A DNA stretch of 64,000 nt from an uncultured Pelagibacteraceae bacterium (GCA_902562875.1 CACEVB010000003.1:1-64000), one strand, 5' to 3'. Counted from the stretch's first letter, positions 50,308-58,497 are shown. The notes: generated by a model from the sequence alone, not told the origin. Program-made: numbers and translations.

Positions 50308-50535
50308 CTAAGATGATTTAGTAATTTTTTCCACAAGTTTTCTTGCAACAGGAGCAACGAATAAAATAGCTGTTATAGCTATAGGAAAGCTTATTAACCA
50401 AGCTTTTAAAAATCTGTTAACAAATTTATCGTCCATTCCTGTGTTTATAAATGTAATTATTAATGTCATTAATAAACTCATTCCAAATCCCATTATTAAA
50501 GTAAATAAAAGATTAGAATATTTTTTTGAAAACAT
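50308..50535 (-). CDS. DUF2798-like small two-TM membrane protein
   Basis: LLFTLIMGFGMSLLMTLIITFINTGMDDKFVNRFLKAWLISFPIAITAILFVAPVARKLVEKI. Confidence 0.8.
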   Translation of the reverse strand: MFSKKYSNLLFTLIMGFGMSLLMTLIITFINTGMDDKFVNRFLKAWLISFPIAITAILFVAPVARKLVEKITKSS

Positions 50536-50538
50536 TTA

Positions 50539-51090
50539 TTAAATGCTTTCTTGTTGTATCAATATTTGAAGTTTTTCAATCATCATTAATGGAGTTTTCA
50601 TAGCTGGATAGACTTTGTGTGCCTCAACATAACTATCAATTGCTTTTTGATAGTTTTTCAAAGCTGTTTGAACCATCCCTTGTCCAGATAAAGCACCAAA
50701 ATGCCTTTTCTCTAGTTTCAAAACTTCATCAATATCATTTTGCGAAAGTTCATAACTGCCCATCAAGTATAGCACTGTTGCTCTTTTATTCCACGCCTCT
50801 GCCCATTTAGGATCTAATTCTATAGCTTTTGAAAACACATTGTGTGCTGAAGTCAGTTGGTTTTGAGACATATAATATGAACCTTTTGCAAGAAGATTTG
50901 TAAGACTTTCTTCAGAGGGATGAGTAGTCCACATCTTCCAAATTTTAGTTTCAATTTCTTTTGCAGCAATAGAGCTGTTTGTGCTCTTTAACTGATTAAA
51001 TAAATTATTTAATTTTGTATTGTATTGATCACTTGCATACGAAATACATGATAAAGAAATTAATATTAAAGATAATAATATTTTTTTCAC
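50539..51090 (-). CDS. Exported tetratricopeptide-repeat protein
   Basis: Signal peptide MKKILLSLILISLSCISYAS; TPR repeats AHNVFSKAIELDPKWAEAWNKRATVLYLMG. Confidence 0.85.
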   Translation of the reverse strand: MKKILLSLILISLSCISYASDQYNTKLNNLFNQLKSTNSSIAAKEIETKIWKMWTTHPSEESLTNLLAKGSYYMSQNQLTSAHNVFSKAIELDPKWAEAWNKRATVLYLMGSYELSQNDIDEVLKLEKRHFGALSGQGMVQTALKNYQKAIDSYVEAHKVYPAMKTPLMMIEKLQILIQQESI

Positions 51091-51411
51091 TTATTTTGGC
51101 ATAGGAGTTGCACCAGTCTCAAGACTCATAATTTTTCCATCTTTATATCTATAAACTGCCATCACTGCCTCAACATTACCGTCATCAAAAGTTACAAAAG
51201 CATGGTGAACACCTACTTCGTCATTTTCATAAACAACTCTTGATTTATCTTGTTTGATATCACCACTCATAGCCCATTTAATTATATCACTTTTCCCCAA
51301 AGTGTTTCCTGATTTATGCATAGTAAATTTAAAATCATCGTGCAAAAGATTATTCATAGATGCCTCATCTTTATTTTTAATTGCACTACTATATTTTTCT
51401 ATTATTGACAT
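51091..51411 (-). CDS. NTF2/SnoaL-like small protein
   Basis: IEKYSSAIKNKDEASMNNLLHDDFKFTMHKSGNTLGKSDIIKWAMSGD; strong SD AGGAGA. Confidence 0.75.
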   Translation of the reverse strand: MSIIEKYSSAIKNKDEASMNNLLHDDFKFTMHKSGNTLGKSDIIKWAMSGDIKQDKSRVVYENDEVGVHHAFVTFDDGNVEAVMAVYRYKDGKIMSLETGATPMPK

Positions 51412-51436
51412 TTATATTCTCCTATATTTTATTTTT

Positions 51437-51742
51437 CTACATAGTACTAGACTCTTCACAAATTACAAAAGTACTTTTTTCATCTGTATTTGATCTTCTG
51501 TGTCCAACTATTTGCTGATGTGCATCTGAATTATACCAACCCATTGCCTTTTCCTTGCTCTCGAATTCAATAACAACTGAAAGTGTACCTTGTTCACCCT
51601 CGCTTGCTAGTTTATCTGGGGTTCTTACTAAAAATTTTCCTCCATATGCCTCAATTGTTGCATCAACTTTTGATGCATAATCGGCTCTAAACTTCTCCAT
51701 ATTTTTTATTTTTGGATGAGCTATGACATAAGCTTTTCCCAT
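51437..51742 (-). CDS. DUF1330 domain-containing protein
   Basis: KAYVIAHPKIKNMEKFRADYASKVDATIEAYGGKFLVRTPDKLASEGEQGTLSVVIEFESKEKAMGWYNSDAHQQI. Confidence 0.9.
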   Translation of the reverse strand: MGKAYVIAHPKIKNMEKFRADYASKVDATIEAYGGKFLVRTPDKLASEGEQGTLSVVIEFESKEKAMGWYNSDAHQQIVGHRRSNTDEKSTFVICEESSTM

Positions 51743-51760
51743 TTTAATCTCCTTTCAATA

Positions 51761-52084
51761 TTATTTTCCTGGTTTAATTACACTATTAGCTGCATTTGCT
51801 GCGTTACTAAAAGCCCTATTATAGTCAATTACCTCATGAACCATTAAATCATCCATAAGGCCAGAATTTTTAAAAGCTATTTTTAATGCAACGGCTTGCT
51901 CATATTCTCCTTCAACGCAAGAAATTACATCAAATCTGCCTCTTACCCACTCGTACGAAACAAGCTTTAAACCAGCTGCTTCTGTCGCTTTTTTTGTAGA
52001 AGCAAATCTGTCTGCAGTTGGTTCATTTTGCATTCTCTTCATTAACTCTCCACTTATTTTACCTATTAAATAAAATTTTGCCAT
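51761..52084 (-). CDS. GYD-like small protein, paralogue of 39482-39799
   Basis: YLIGKISGELMKRMQNEPTADRFASTKKATEAAGLKLVSYEWVRGRFDVI...LKIAFKNSGLMDDLMVHEVIDYNRA aligns with 39482-39799 protein. Confidence 0.65.
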   Translation of the reverse strand: MAKFYLIGKISGELMKRMQNEPTADRFASTKKATEAAGLKLVSYEWVRGRFDVISCVEGEYEQAVALKIAFKNSGLMDDLMVHEVIDYNRAFSNAANAANSVIKPGK

Positions 52085-52095
52085 ATATTCTCCTA

Positions 52096-52473
52096 TTATT
52101 CCAATGTTCCTCTCAGTTTTTCAATTTGATCTTTAGAACCCGGTATCAAATCATAAATAAATGAATTACATTTATCATTTCTTTCTTCATTAAATGGTTT
52201 ACCAATTAATTTGTCCAATTCTTCGTTAGTACCTTTATTAATTTCCTCGCCTTTAACTTTTTCATTTAGTAAATATTCTCTTACAATTTTGTAAGAGGCT
52301 AAAGCGTATTCAAGTCTGATAGCCTCAATTTCATTAGCAGGTATAAATGATATCGAAGTATAATGACCCAAGCATTTTATGGCTTTTTCCTTGTCCTCTT
52401 TAGTTATATGGCCTCCTGCAAAAGAAATATTAGTGTAAAAAATGATTATCAAACTTAAAAATATTTTCTTCAC
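52096..52473 (-). CDS. Small exported protein, uncharacterised (paralogue A)
   Basis: Signal peptide MKKIFLSLIIIFYTNISFAGG; two mature Cys; similar to neighbouring gene. Confidence 0.75.
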   Translation of the reverse strand: MKKIFLSLIIIFYTNISFAGGHITKEDKEKAIKCLGHYTSISFIPANEIEAIRLEYALASYKIVREYLLNEKVKGEEINKGTNEELDKLIGKPFNEERNDKCNSFIYDLIPGSKDQIEKLRGTLE

Positions 52474-52475
52474 TT

Positions 52476-52853
52476 TTAATATAAAGTTTGTACAACTTTT
52501 TCGACACGGTCTTTACCATTTGGAATAGTTTCCTCTAAAAAAGTATGACAATTATCAGTTAGCTCTTTGTTATATTTTGAGCCGTAATATTTATCCACTG
52601 CCTTGTTAGTTCCATCGTCCCAGTCTTTTTCCTTAATACCTATCTCTAAAGCATAAGTTTTCCACACTTTAACTGAAGCCATAGATTTTTCCTTCATACT
52701 ATACTCAAAAGTTTCTCCAGATGGTAAAAAGTAATTAGCCATATATATACCAACACAATCCCACGCTTTCTCAGTATCTTTTTTACTTAAACTTTCAGCG
52801 TTTGCAGTATTTATAAATATAAAACTTGTTAAGACTAATATTAATTTTTTCAT
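52476..52853 (-). CDS. Small exported protein, uncharacterised (paralogue B)
   Basis: Signal peptide MKKLILVLTSFIFINTANAE; KKDTEKAWDCVGIY...DNCHTFLEETIPNGKDRVEKVVQTLY aligns with paralogue A. Confidence 0.75.
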   Translation of the reverse strand: MKKLILVLTSFIFINTANAESLSKKDTEKAWDCVGIYMANYFLPSGETFEYSMKEKSMASVKVWKTYALEIGIKEKDWDDGTNKAVDKYYGSKYNKELTDNCHTFLEETIPNGKDRVEKVVQTLY

Positions 52854-52855
52854 AA

Positions 52856-53146
52856 TTAAACCTCAACTTTTGATAATTCCCACAATTGCACATTATCTAC
52901 ACATTCTGCATAAATTGCTTTAGCTTTTGGGTTATTTCCAGCAACAAATTCTTTCATTCCCGACTCATTATGAACTGAAACCTTAAACAGAATACCGCTT
53001 TTATCAGGTTTCATTCCTCCAATAGTTTTTTCTGGATAAGCAACACTTTTTCTTACTTCCATACCCTCATCAGACTGCATCCATCCCATAAAAGTTTCTA
53101 GTTTACCTTCTTTAAGGTTAACTAAAGCTAACATTTCTTTTTCCAT
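52856..53146 (-). CDS. Small alpha/beta-barrel-like protein, uncharacterised
   Basis: 96 aa MEKEMLALVNLKEGKLETFMGWMQSDEGMEVRKSVAYPEKTIGGMKPDKSGILFKVSVHNESGMKEFV; SD AAGGAGA. Confidence 0.7.
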   Translation of the reverse strand: MEKEMLALVNLKEGKLETFMGWMQSDEGMEVRKSVAYPEKTIGGMKPDKSGILFKVSVHNESGMKEFVAGNNPKAKAIYAECVDNVQLWELSKVEV

Positions 53147-53170
53147 TTTTTTCTCCTTATAAAAAATTAT

Positions 53171-53554
53171 TTATTTTTTCATCGCATTAAACATGCTTAG
53201 AGTATCATCAAAAGTCATCATAATTTTAGTTTTTCCTTCATCACTTGATTCAAAATAATGACCAAATATCGTGTCCATATTGTCAGCAGTTGCATGCACT
53301 CTAACAAATACTTTGTTACCTTCACTAATCATATCTAGAATCTTTAAATGAAAATTTGGCCATAATGATGGAATTTTTGACATTGCAGCCATCATCGCTT
53401 GTTTACCTTTATGAACTCCAGATAATGGGTGAACACCTTCTTTGCCTGGAAATGTCCATACAATATTATCATCAATCATTTCATTGAAAAAAGTTTCCAT
53501 ATCACCTTTGCCAAAAAGCTCATATGCTTTTCTTGTTTGCTCTTTTACGTCCAT
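53171..53554 (-). CDS. SnoaL-like (NTF2 fold) protein
   Basis: AYELFGKGDMETFFNEMIDDNIVWTFPGKEGVHPLSGVHKGKQAMMAAMSKIPSLWPNFHLKILDMISEGNKVFVRVHATA. Confidence 0.88.
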   Translation of the reverse strand: MDVKEQTRKAYELFGKGDMETFFNEMIDDNIVWTFPGKEGVHPLSGVHKGKQAMMAAMSKIPSLWPNFHLKILDMISEGNKVFVRVHATADNMDTIFGHYFESSDEGKTKIMMTFDDTLSMFNAMKK

Positions 53555-53585
53555 TTTTGCTCCTTTAGTTTACTTTATTTTTAAT

Positions 53586-53870
53586 TTACATTTTAGAAAA
53601 GTCCATCACCTGAGAACATTCCTCTGAAGTAGTGTCAAAAAAGTTATTCATGTCTCCCAACTGATCTATAATAGCTTGCGGGCTTTCTGCTTGCCATTTA
53701 CAATACATTTTCATCGAGCTTCCTGCGCCCATCATTGTCATGTGACACACAGCTTTTTCTCCATTCACACCTTTTTTAAGATCCTCTGGAGATGTTGAGC
53801 CAACAACTTCATGGAACTTTTTCTTCATTTCTTCCGATTTAAAAACGTGTGTTGCTAAGTAATCTTTCAT
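53586..53870 (-). CDS. Small uncharacterised protein
   Basis: 94 aa MKDYLATHVFKSEEMKKKFHEVVGSTSPEDLKKG...AVCHMTMMGAGSSMKMYCKWQA; first gene of the cluster. Confidence 0.65.
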   Translation of the reverse strand: MKDYLATHVFKSEEMKKKFHEVVGSTSPEDLKKGVNGEKAVCHMTMMGAGSSMKMYCKWQAESPQAIIDQLGDMNNFFDTTSEECSQVMDFSKM

Positions 53871-53951
53871 AATCTTCCTTTCAAAATTAAATTTTATTTA
53901 AGTATAAATTGAAAAAGTAAACGTTTTATGACAATACAGCTATGTGGTTTT

Positions 53952-54953
53952 TTATATCCAGCTAGGTACAGGAAGACCTTTTTCCTGTAAAAATTTCTTA
54001 TTAAACATCTTGGAGTTGTATTTATCGGATTTGTCGCAAAGGATTGTCACGATTGTTTTGCCTGGTCCTAATAATTTTCCTAATCTAATTGCACCAGAAA
54101 TATTTACTCCACAACTTGTTCCAAGACTTAAACCTTCGTTCTCAATTAAATCAAATAAAACCGGTAAAGATTCATTATCGCTTATAGAAAAAGCACCGTC
54201 GATTTTAGCCTCCGCAAAATTTGCCGTAACTCTACTTGATCCAATTCCCTCTGTTATCGATCCTCCTTCGCTCTTTAACTCACCATTTTCAATGTAGTTA
54301 TAAAGCGAGGAACCATATGGATCTGATAAATATATTTTAATATTTTTATTTTTCTCTTTAAGATATGAGCTAACACCTGCAATTGTCCCACCTGTTCCAG
54401 AAGCACAAACAAACCCATCAACTTTTCCGTCTGTTTGTTCCCAAATTTCAGGACCTGTACTTTCATAATGTCCTTTTAGATTAGCAGTGTTATCAAATTG
54501 ATTAGCCCAAACTACTCCATGGTTATTTGAGCTTTTTAATTCGTCTGCAAGTCTTCCAGCAACCTTTACATAATTACCATCATCTTTATATGGTTTAGGA
54601 GGAACTAATTTTAATTCTGCCCCCATGTTTTTGAGCATATCTTTTTTTTCTTGTGTTTGATTATCATTCATAACAATTACAGTTTTATAACCTACCGAAT
54701 TTCCAATTAGACAAAGTCCAATTCCAGTATTGCCAGCTGTTCCCTCAACAATAGTCCCCCCTTTAGAAATTAATTTTTTCTCTTCAGCATCTTTTATTAA
54801 AGCTAGTGCCGCTCTATCTTTTACTGATCCACCTGGATTAAGATATTCAGCTTTACCGTAAATATTGCATCCAGTTACTTCGGATGCAGCTCTTAATTTA
54901 ATTAAGGGTGTATTTCCAATTCCTGAAACAAAATTATTCTGAAAATTCTTCAT
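53952..54953 (-). CDS. cysK: Cysteine synthase A-like PLP enzyme
   Basis: [69 protein letters not shown]. Start either 54953 or 54968. Confidence 0.92.
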   Translation of the reverse strand: MKNFQNNFVSGIGNTPLIKLRAASEVTGCNIYGKAEYLNPGGSVKDRAALALIKDAEEKKLISKGGTIVEGTAGNTGIGLCLIGNSVGYKTVIVMNDNQTQEKKDMLKNMGAELKLVPPKPYKDDGNYVKVAGRLADELKSSNNHGVVWANQFDNTANLKGHYESTGPEIWEQTDGKVDGFVCASGTGGTIAGVSSYLKEKNKNIKIYLSDPYGSSLYNYIENGELKSEGGSITEGIGSSRVTANFAEAKIDGAFSISDNESLPVLFDLIENEGLSLGTSCGVNISGAIRLGKLLGPGKTIVTILCDKSDKYNSKMFNKKFLQEKGLPVPSWI

Positions 54954-55518
54954 TTTTTTCCTCGTCACTTATACCATAAGGTTTAAATTCTTCTGTAGCT
55001 GTTCCAACATTTCTTGCTGGGATTCCTACCATAACTCCATTTTCAGGAACATCTTTAGTCACTACTGCATTTGCTCCAATTTTTGCGTTCTTTCCAACTA
55101 CAATAGGTCCAAGTACTTGAGCTCCAGATCCAACAACAACATGGTCATGAAGAGTAGGGTGTCTTTTAGTTTCTCTTTGATTTTCAGAATTTATACTTGG
55201 CGATATTCCTCCAAGTGTTACGTTATGATAAATTGTAACATTGTCCCCGATATCCGAAGTTTCTCCAATTACAACACCCATGCCATGATCAATAAATAAA
55301 TTTTTTCCAATTTTAGCTTTTGGATGAATTTCAATTCCAGTCATAAATCTTGAAAATTGAGAGACTACTCGTGCTATCAAATCAAACTTTGCAACTGCAA
55401 AAAAATTTGCAATTTTATGCATGAATACTGCTTTTGCACCTGGATAAGTTAGTATTACAGACAGTTTTGACTTAGCAGCTGGGTCTCTTTTTATTATAGA
55501 TTCTAAAAATTCGTTCAT
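54934..55518 (-). CDS. cysE: Serine O-acetyltransferase
   Basis: Left-handed beta-helix; [43 protein letters not shown]. Confidence 0.95.
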   Translation of the reverse strand: MNEFLESIIKRDPAAKSKLSVILTYPGAKAVFMHKIANFFAVAKFDLIARVVSQFSRFMTGIEIHPKAKIGKNLFIDHGMGVVIGETSDIGDNVTIYHNVTLGGISPSINSENQRETKRHPTLHDHVVVGSGAQVLGPIVVGKNAKIGANAVVTKDVPENGVMVGIPARNVGTATEEFKPYGISDEEKNEEFSE

Positions 55519-55549
55519 AATTATCTAATAGATTTAATTAAATTTAATT

Positions 55550-55669
55550 TTAGTCGTTACAACAACAACAATCAGATTTTGATTTGCAAACACATTCATG
55601 GTTATGTTTACAAGCACATTTATCGTTAGTGCAATTCTTACATTTACATTTTTGATTATTGCAAATCAT
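55550..55669 (-). CDS. 39-aa cysteine-rich, metallothionein-like mini-protein
   Basis: MICNNQKCKCKNCTNDKCACKHNHECVCKSKSDCCCCND: 12 Cys and 2 His of 39, CxC pairs plus CCCC; uninterrupted ATG..TAA; below ORF-track cutoff. Confidence 0.72.
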   Translation of the reverse strand: MICNNQKCKCKNCTNDKCACKHNHECVCKSKSDCCCCND

Positions 55670-55716
55670 AAGAAATATATAATTATTATATTTATAAATA
55701 CAACTTATAATTTTAA

Positions 55717-56409
55717 CTAGATTTGGTCTAAAGTAAGACCCTTAACATTTGCAGGAACAGCAATATCCATCATTTTTGGATTAGATAAATTCAGATTTTG
55801 CATTATATCAGCATATTCTTCTTTAGATTTTACCTGCAATCTAGGATTATTATTTTTTTCATTTTCAATCGTTGAAAATTTATTTCCGTTATAATCGTGT
55901 GCTGGGTATACAAGAGTATTTTCAGGAAGTTTTAAAAGTTTATTAAACAGTGAATCGTAAGCATCATATGAGCTTCCATTTTGAAAATCTGTTCTACCTG
56001 TACCGTTAATTAATAATGTATCTCCTGTAAACACTCTATCATTCATCAGATAACTATAAGAACAATCAGTATGACCAGGTGTATACATTGCTTTTAGTTC
56101 AATATTTTCTATTTTAACTTTTTCGTTATCTTTTATTTTTAAATCTATTACCTCTGATTTTGAGTTCTCTCCCATTATTCTTGCACAGCTTGTCCTTTTA
56201 TTTAACTCATTTAACGCCGTTATATGGTCAGCATGAATATGTGTATCAATAACTTTGACTAATTTTAGTTTGAGATTTTCCAGAATTTTAAGATATTCTT
56301 CAGTGTGTTCAATAACTGGGTCTATAATTAAAGCTTCACGACCCTCTCCACTAGAAATAATATAAGTGTAGGTTGAAGATTTTTTATCAAATAATTGATT
56401 AAATATCAT
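55717..56409 (-). CDS. MBL-fold hydrolase, ETHE1/persulfide dioxygenase-like
   Basis: DTHIHADHITALNELNKRTSCARIMGE, MYTPGHTDCSYSYLMNDRVFTGDTLLINGTGRTDFQNGSSYDAYDSLF, VYPAHDYNG. Confidence 0.9.
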   Translation of the reverse strand: MIFNQLFDKKSSTYTYIISSGEGREALIIDPVIEHTEEYLKILENLKLKLVKVIDTHIHADHITALNELNKRTSCARIMGENSKSEVIDLKIKDNEKVKIENIELKAMYTPGHTDCSYSYLMNDRVFTGDTLLINGTGRTDFQNGSSYDAYDSLFNKLLKLPENTLVYPAHDYNGNKFSTIENEKNNNPRLQVKSKEEYADIMQNLNLSNPKMMDIAVPANVKGLTLDQI

Positions 56410-56484
56410 ATATTTATTAATATTATAAAAAATTGCATAGCAAATCAATCTTGCATATAATTTAATTTAAAAAAGGAGACATAA

Positions 56485-57147
56485 ATGACATTAAAAATTA
56501 ATAGTGTTGCACCAGATTTTACAGCACAAACCCAAATGGGGGAGATAAAGTTCCATGAATGGTTGGGAGACAGCTGGGGAGTTTTATTTTCACACCCAAA
56601 AGATTTTACACCCGTATGCACAACAGAATTAGGCGCTTTAGCAAGAATGAAACCAGATTTTGATGCAAGAAACGTAAAAGTTATGGGTTTATCAGTTGAT
56701 CCTGTATCTGATCACGAAAAATGGTTAGAAGACATAACAGATGTATGTGGGATGAAACCCGAGTACCCAATTGTTGCAGATGAAAAGTTAGAAGTAGCTA
56801 AGTTATACAATATGTTAGAAGGTGATGCTGGAACTTCTTCAATGGGAAGAACAGCCGTTGATAACGAAACTGTGAGAACAGTATATATTGTAAGACCTGA
56901 TAAAAGAATCGGTCTATTTCTTACTTATCCAATGACAACCGGAAGAAATTTTGGTGAAATTTTAAGAGCAATAGACTCTATGCAAAGAACAGCTAAACAC
57001 AAAATAGCAACCCCTGCAGATTGGAAACCAGGCGAGGATGTAATTATTGTACCTAAAGTAACAAATGAGGAAGCTAAAAAAATATATCCAGATGGCTGGG
57101 AGACAATTAAGCCGTATTTAAGAAAAGTACCTGACCCACAAAAGTAA
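56485..57147 (+). CDS. Peroxiredoxin (1-Cys/Prx6 type)
   Basis: FSHPKDFTPVCTTELGALARMKPDFDARNVKVMGLSVDPVSDHEKWLEDI, long C-terminal extension. Confidence 0.95.
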   Translation: MTLKINSVAPDFTAQTQMGEIKFHEWLGDSWGVLFSHPKDFTPVCTTELGALARMKPDFDARNVKVMGLSVDPVSDHEKWLEDITDVCGMKPEYPIVADEKLEVAKLYNMLEGDAGTSSMGRTAVDNETVRTVYIVRPDKRIGLFLTYPMTTGRNFGEILRAIDSMQRTAKHKIATPADWKPGEDVIIVPKVTNEEAKKIYPDGWETIKPYLRKVPDPQK

Positions 57148-57799
57148 GTTAGATACAAAATTATTAGACCAACAATCTCAGCATTGGGAAAAAAATTTCT
57201 CGAATAAGCCTGAGATGTTTGGTTTAGATGCAAGCGAACCAGCAAAAAAATCTTTAAAAATTTTTCAAGAAAATAATATTAATACTGTAGTTGAACTAGG
57301 AGCCGGACTTGGGAGAGATAGTATTTTTTTTTCCCTAAATAATCTTTCTGTAACTTCATTAGATTATAGCCAGTCAGGCATAAATATAATAAATAAAAAA
57401 ATTAATAATAATAAACTAAAAAATATTAGCACTAAAGTATTTGATATTAGACAAAAACTGCCATTTGAGGATAACTCAATTGATGGGTGTTTCTCTCATA
57501 TGCTATATTGTATGGCATTAAGTAATCAAGATTTGCTAAACCTTAATAAGGAAATTTGCAGAATATTAAAACCAGAGGGATTAAATATTTATACTGCTAG
57601 AAACGAGCATGATGGTGATTATAAAAATGGAATACATAGAGGTGAAAACATGTATGAAAATGAAGGATTTATAGTTCACTTTTTTAATAAAACAAAAATC
57701 AAATATTTAACTGATGGATTTAAAAATATAAAATTAGAAAATTTTGAAGAGGGAAAATTTCCAAGAAAACTTTATTTTGTTGTAAACAAAAAAATTTAA
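57131..57799 (+). CDS. Class I SAM-dependent methyltransferase; true start uncertain (CTG 57131 or ATG 57215)
   Basis: VVELGAGLGRDSIFFS motif I; open frame extends upstream of 57215 encoding LDTKLLDQQSQHWEKNFSNKPEMFG, typical methyltransferase N-terminus; no ATG/GTG/TTG in that extension. Confidence 0.8.
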   Translation: MTHKSKLDTKLLDQQSQHWEKNFSNKPEMFGLDASEPAKKSLKIFQENNINTVVELGAGLGRDSIFFSLNNLSVTSLDYSQSGINIINKKINNNKLKNISTKVFDIRQKLPFEDNSIDGCFSHMLYCMALSNQDLLNLNKEICRILKPEGLNIYTARNEHDGDYKNGIHRGENMYENEGFIVHFFNKTKIKYLTDGFKNIKLENFEEGKFPRKLYFVVNKKI

Positions 57800-58497
57800 T
57801 TAATTCGTTTATATTTTTTCATAGAAACACTTGCTAATAATAAATTTGGATCTATAAAAGTTTTTGATTTTTTAATTTTTTTAAAAGATTTGTAAGCAAA
57901 TATTGCAATTGGAAGTTCAGTACAACCTAAAATTATTTTTTTACATTTAATTTTTATTAAATAGTTCACAGCAGGTTTAATTGCTTTTTCAGCTTCTTTA
58001 ACTTTACCTGTTTTTACAAATCTAATAGCTTTATTTACTGAATTGATTTGTAGGGATTTGCTTGGACTGACTAAATTGAAATGTTTATTAAAATATTTAC
58101 TGTAAACTTTGGTTTTTAAAGTTGCCTCTGTACAGAGAATCCCAATTTTTGAATTTTTTTTACACGTTTTTTTTGTGTGCAAATACACTTCTTTTGGCAT
58201 GCTTATTATTGGAATTTTAATTTTTTTTTGTAAGTCTTCATGCCAGTGATGTGCCGTGTTGCATGGCATTACAATAAATTTACATTTATTTTTTTTTAAC
58301 AAGTTACATCCTTTAATAAGACTTTTTAAAACGTAATTATATCTATTAAGATTTTCAGGCCTTTTTGGAATATTTGATTTGTTAAATAGTATAAAGAGAG
58401 GATATTTCTGATCTGTTTTACCTACGTTTAATTTTGCCAATTTATTGCAGAAGTCTAAACCCGCTCTAGTACCCATGCCTCCCAAGATTCCAATCAT
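57796..58497 (-). CDS. Aspartate/glutamate racemase family protein
   Basis: IGILGGMGTRAGLDFCNKL, CKFIVMPCNTAHHWHEDL, KKIILGCTELPI. Confidence 0.93.
   Translation of the reverse strand: MIGILGGMGTRAGLDFCNKLAKLNVGKTDQKYPLFILFNKSNIPKRPENLNRYNYVLKSLIKGCNLLKKNKCKFIVMPCNTAHHWHEDLQKKIKIPIISMPKEVYLHTKKTCKKNSKIGILCTEATLKTKVYSKYFNKHFNLVSPSKSLQINSVNKAIRFVKTGKVKEAEKAIKPAVNYLIKIKCKKIILGCTELPIAIFAYKSFKKIKKSKTFIDPNLLLASVSMKKYKRIN

Noticed and set aside
55117-55299. 60-aa plus-strand ORF antisense to cysE
   Set aside because: Inside a strongly conserved cysE reading frame; no evidence of coding.
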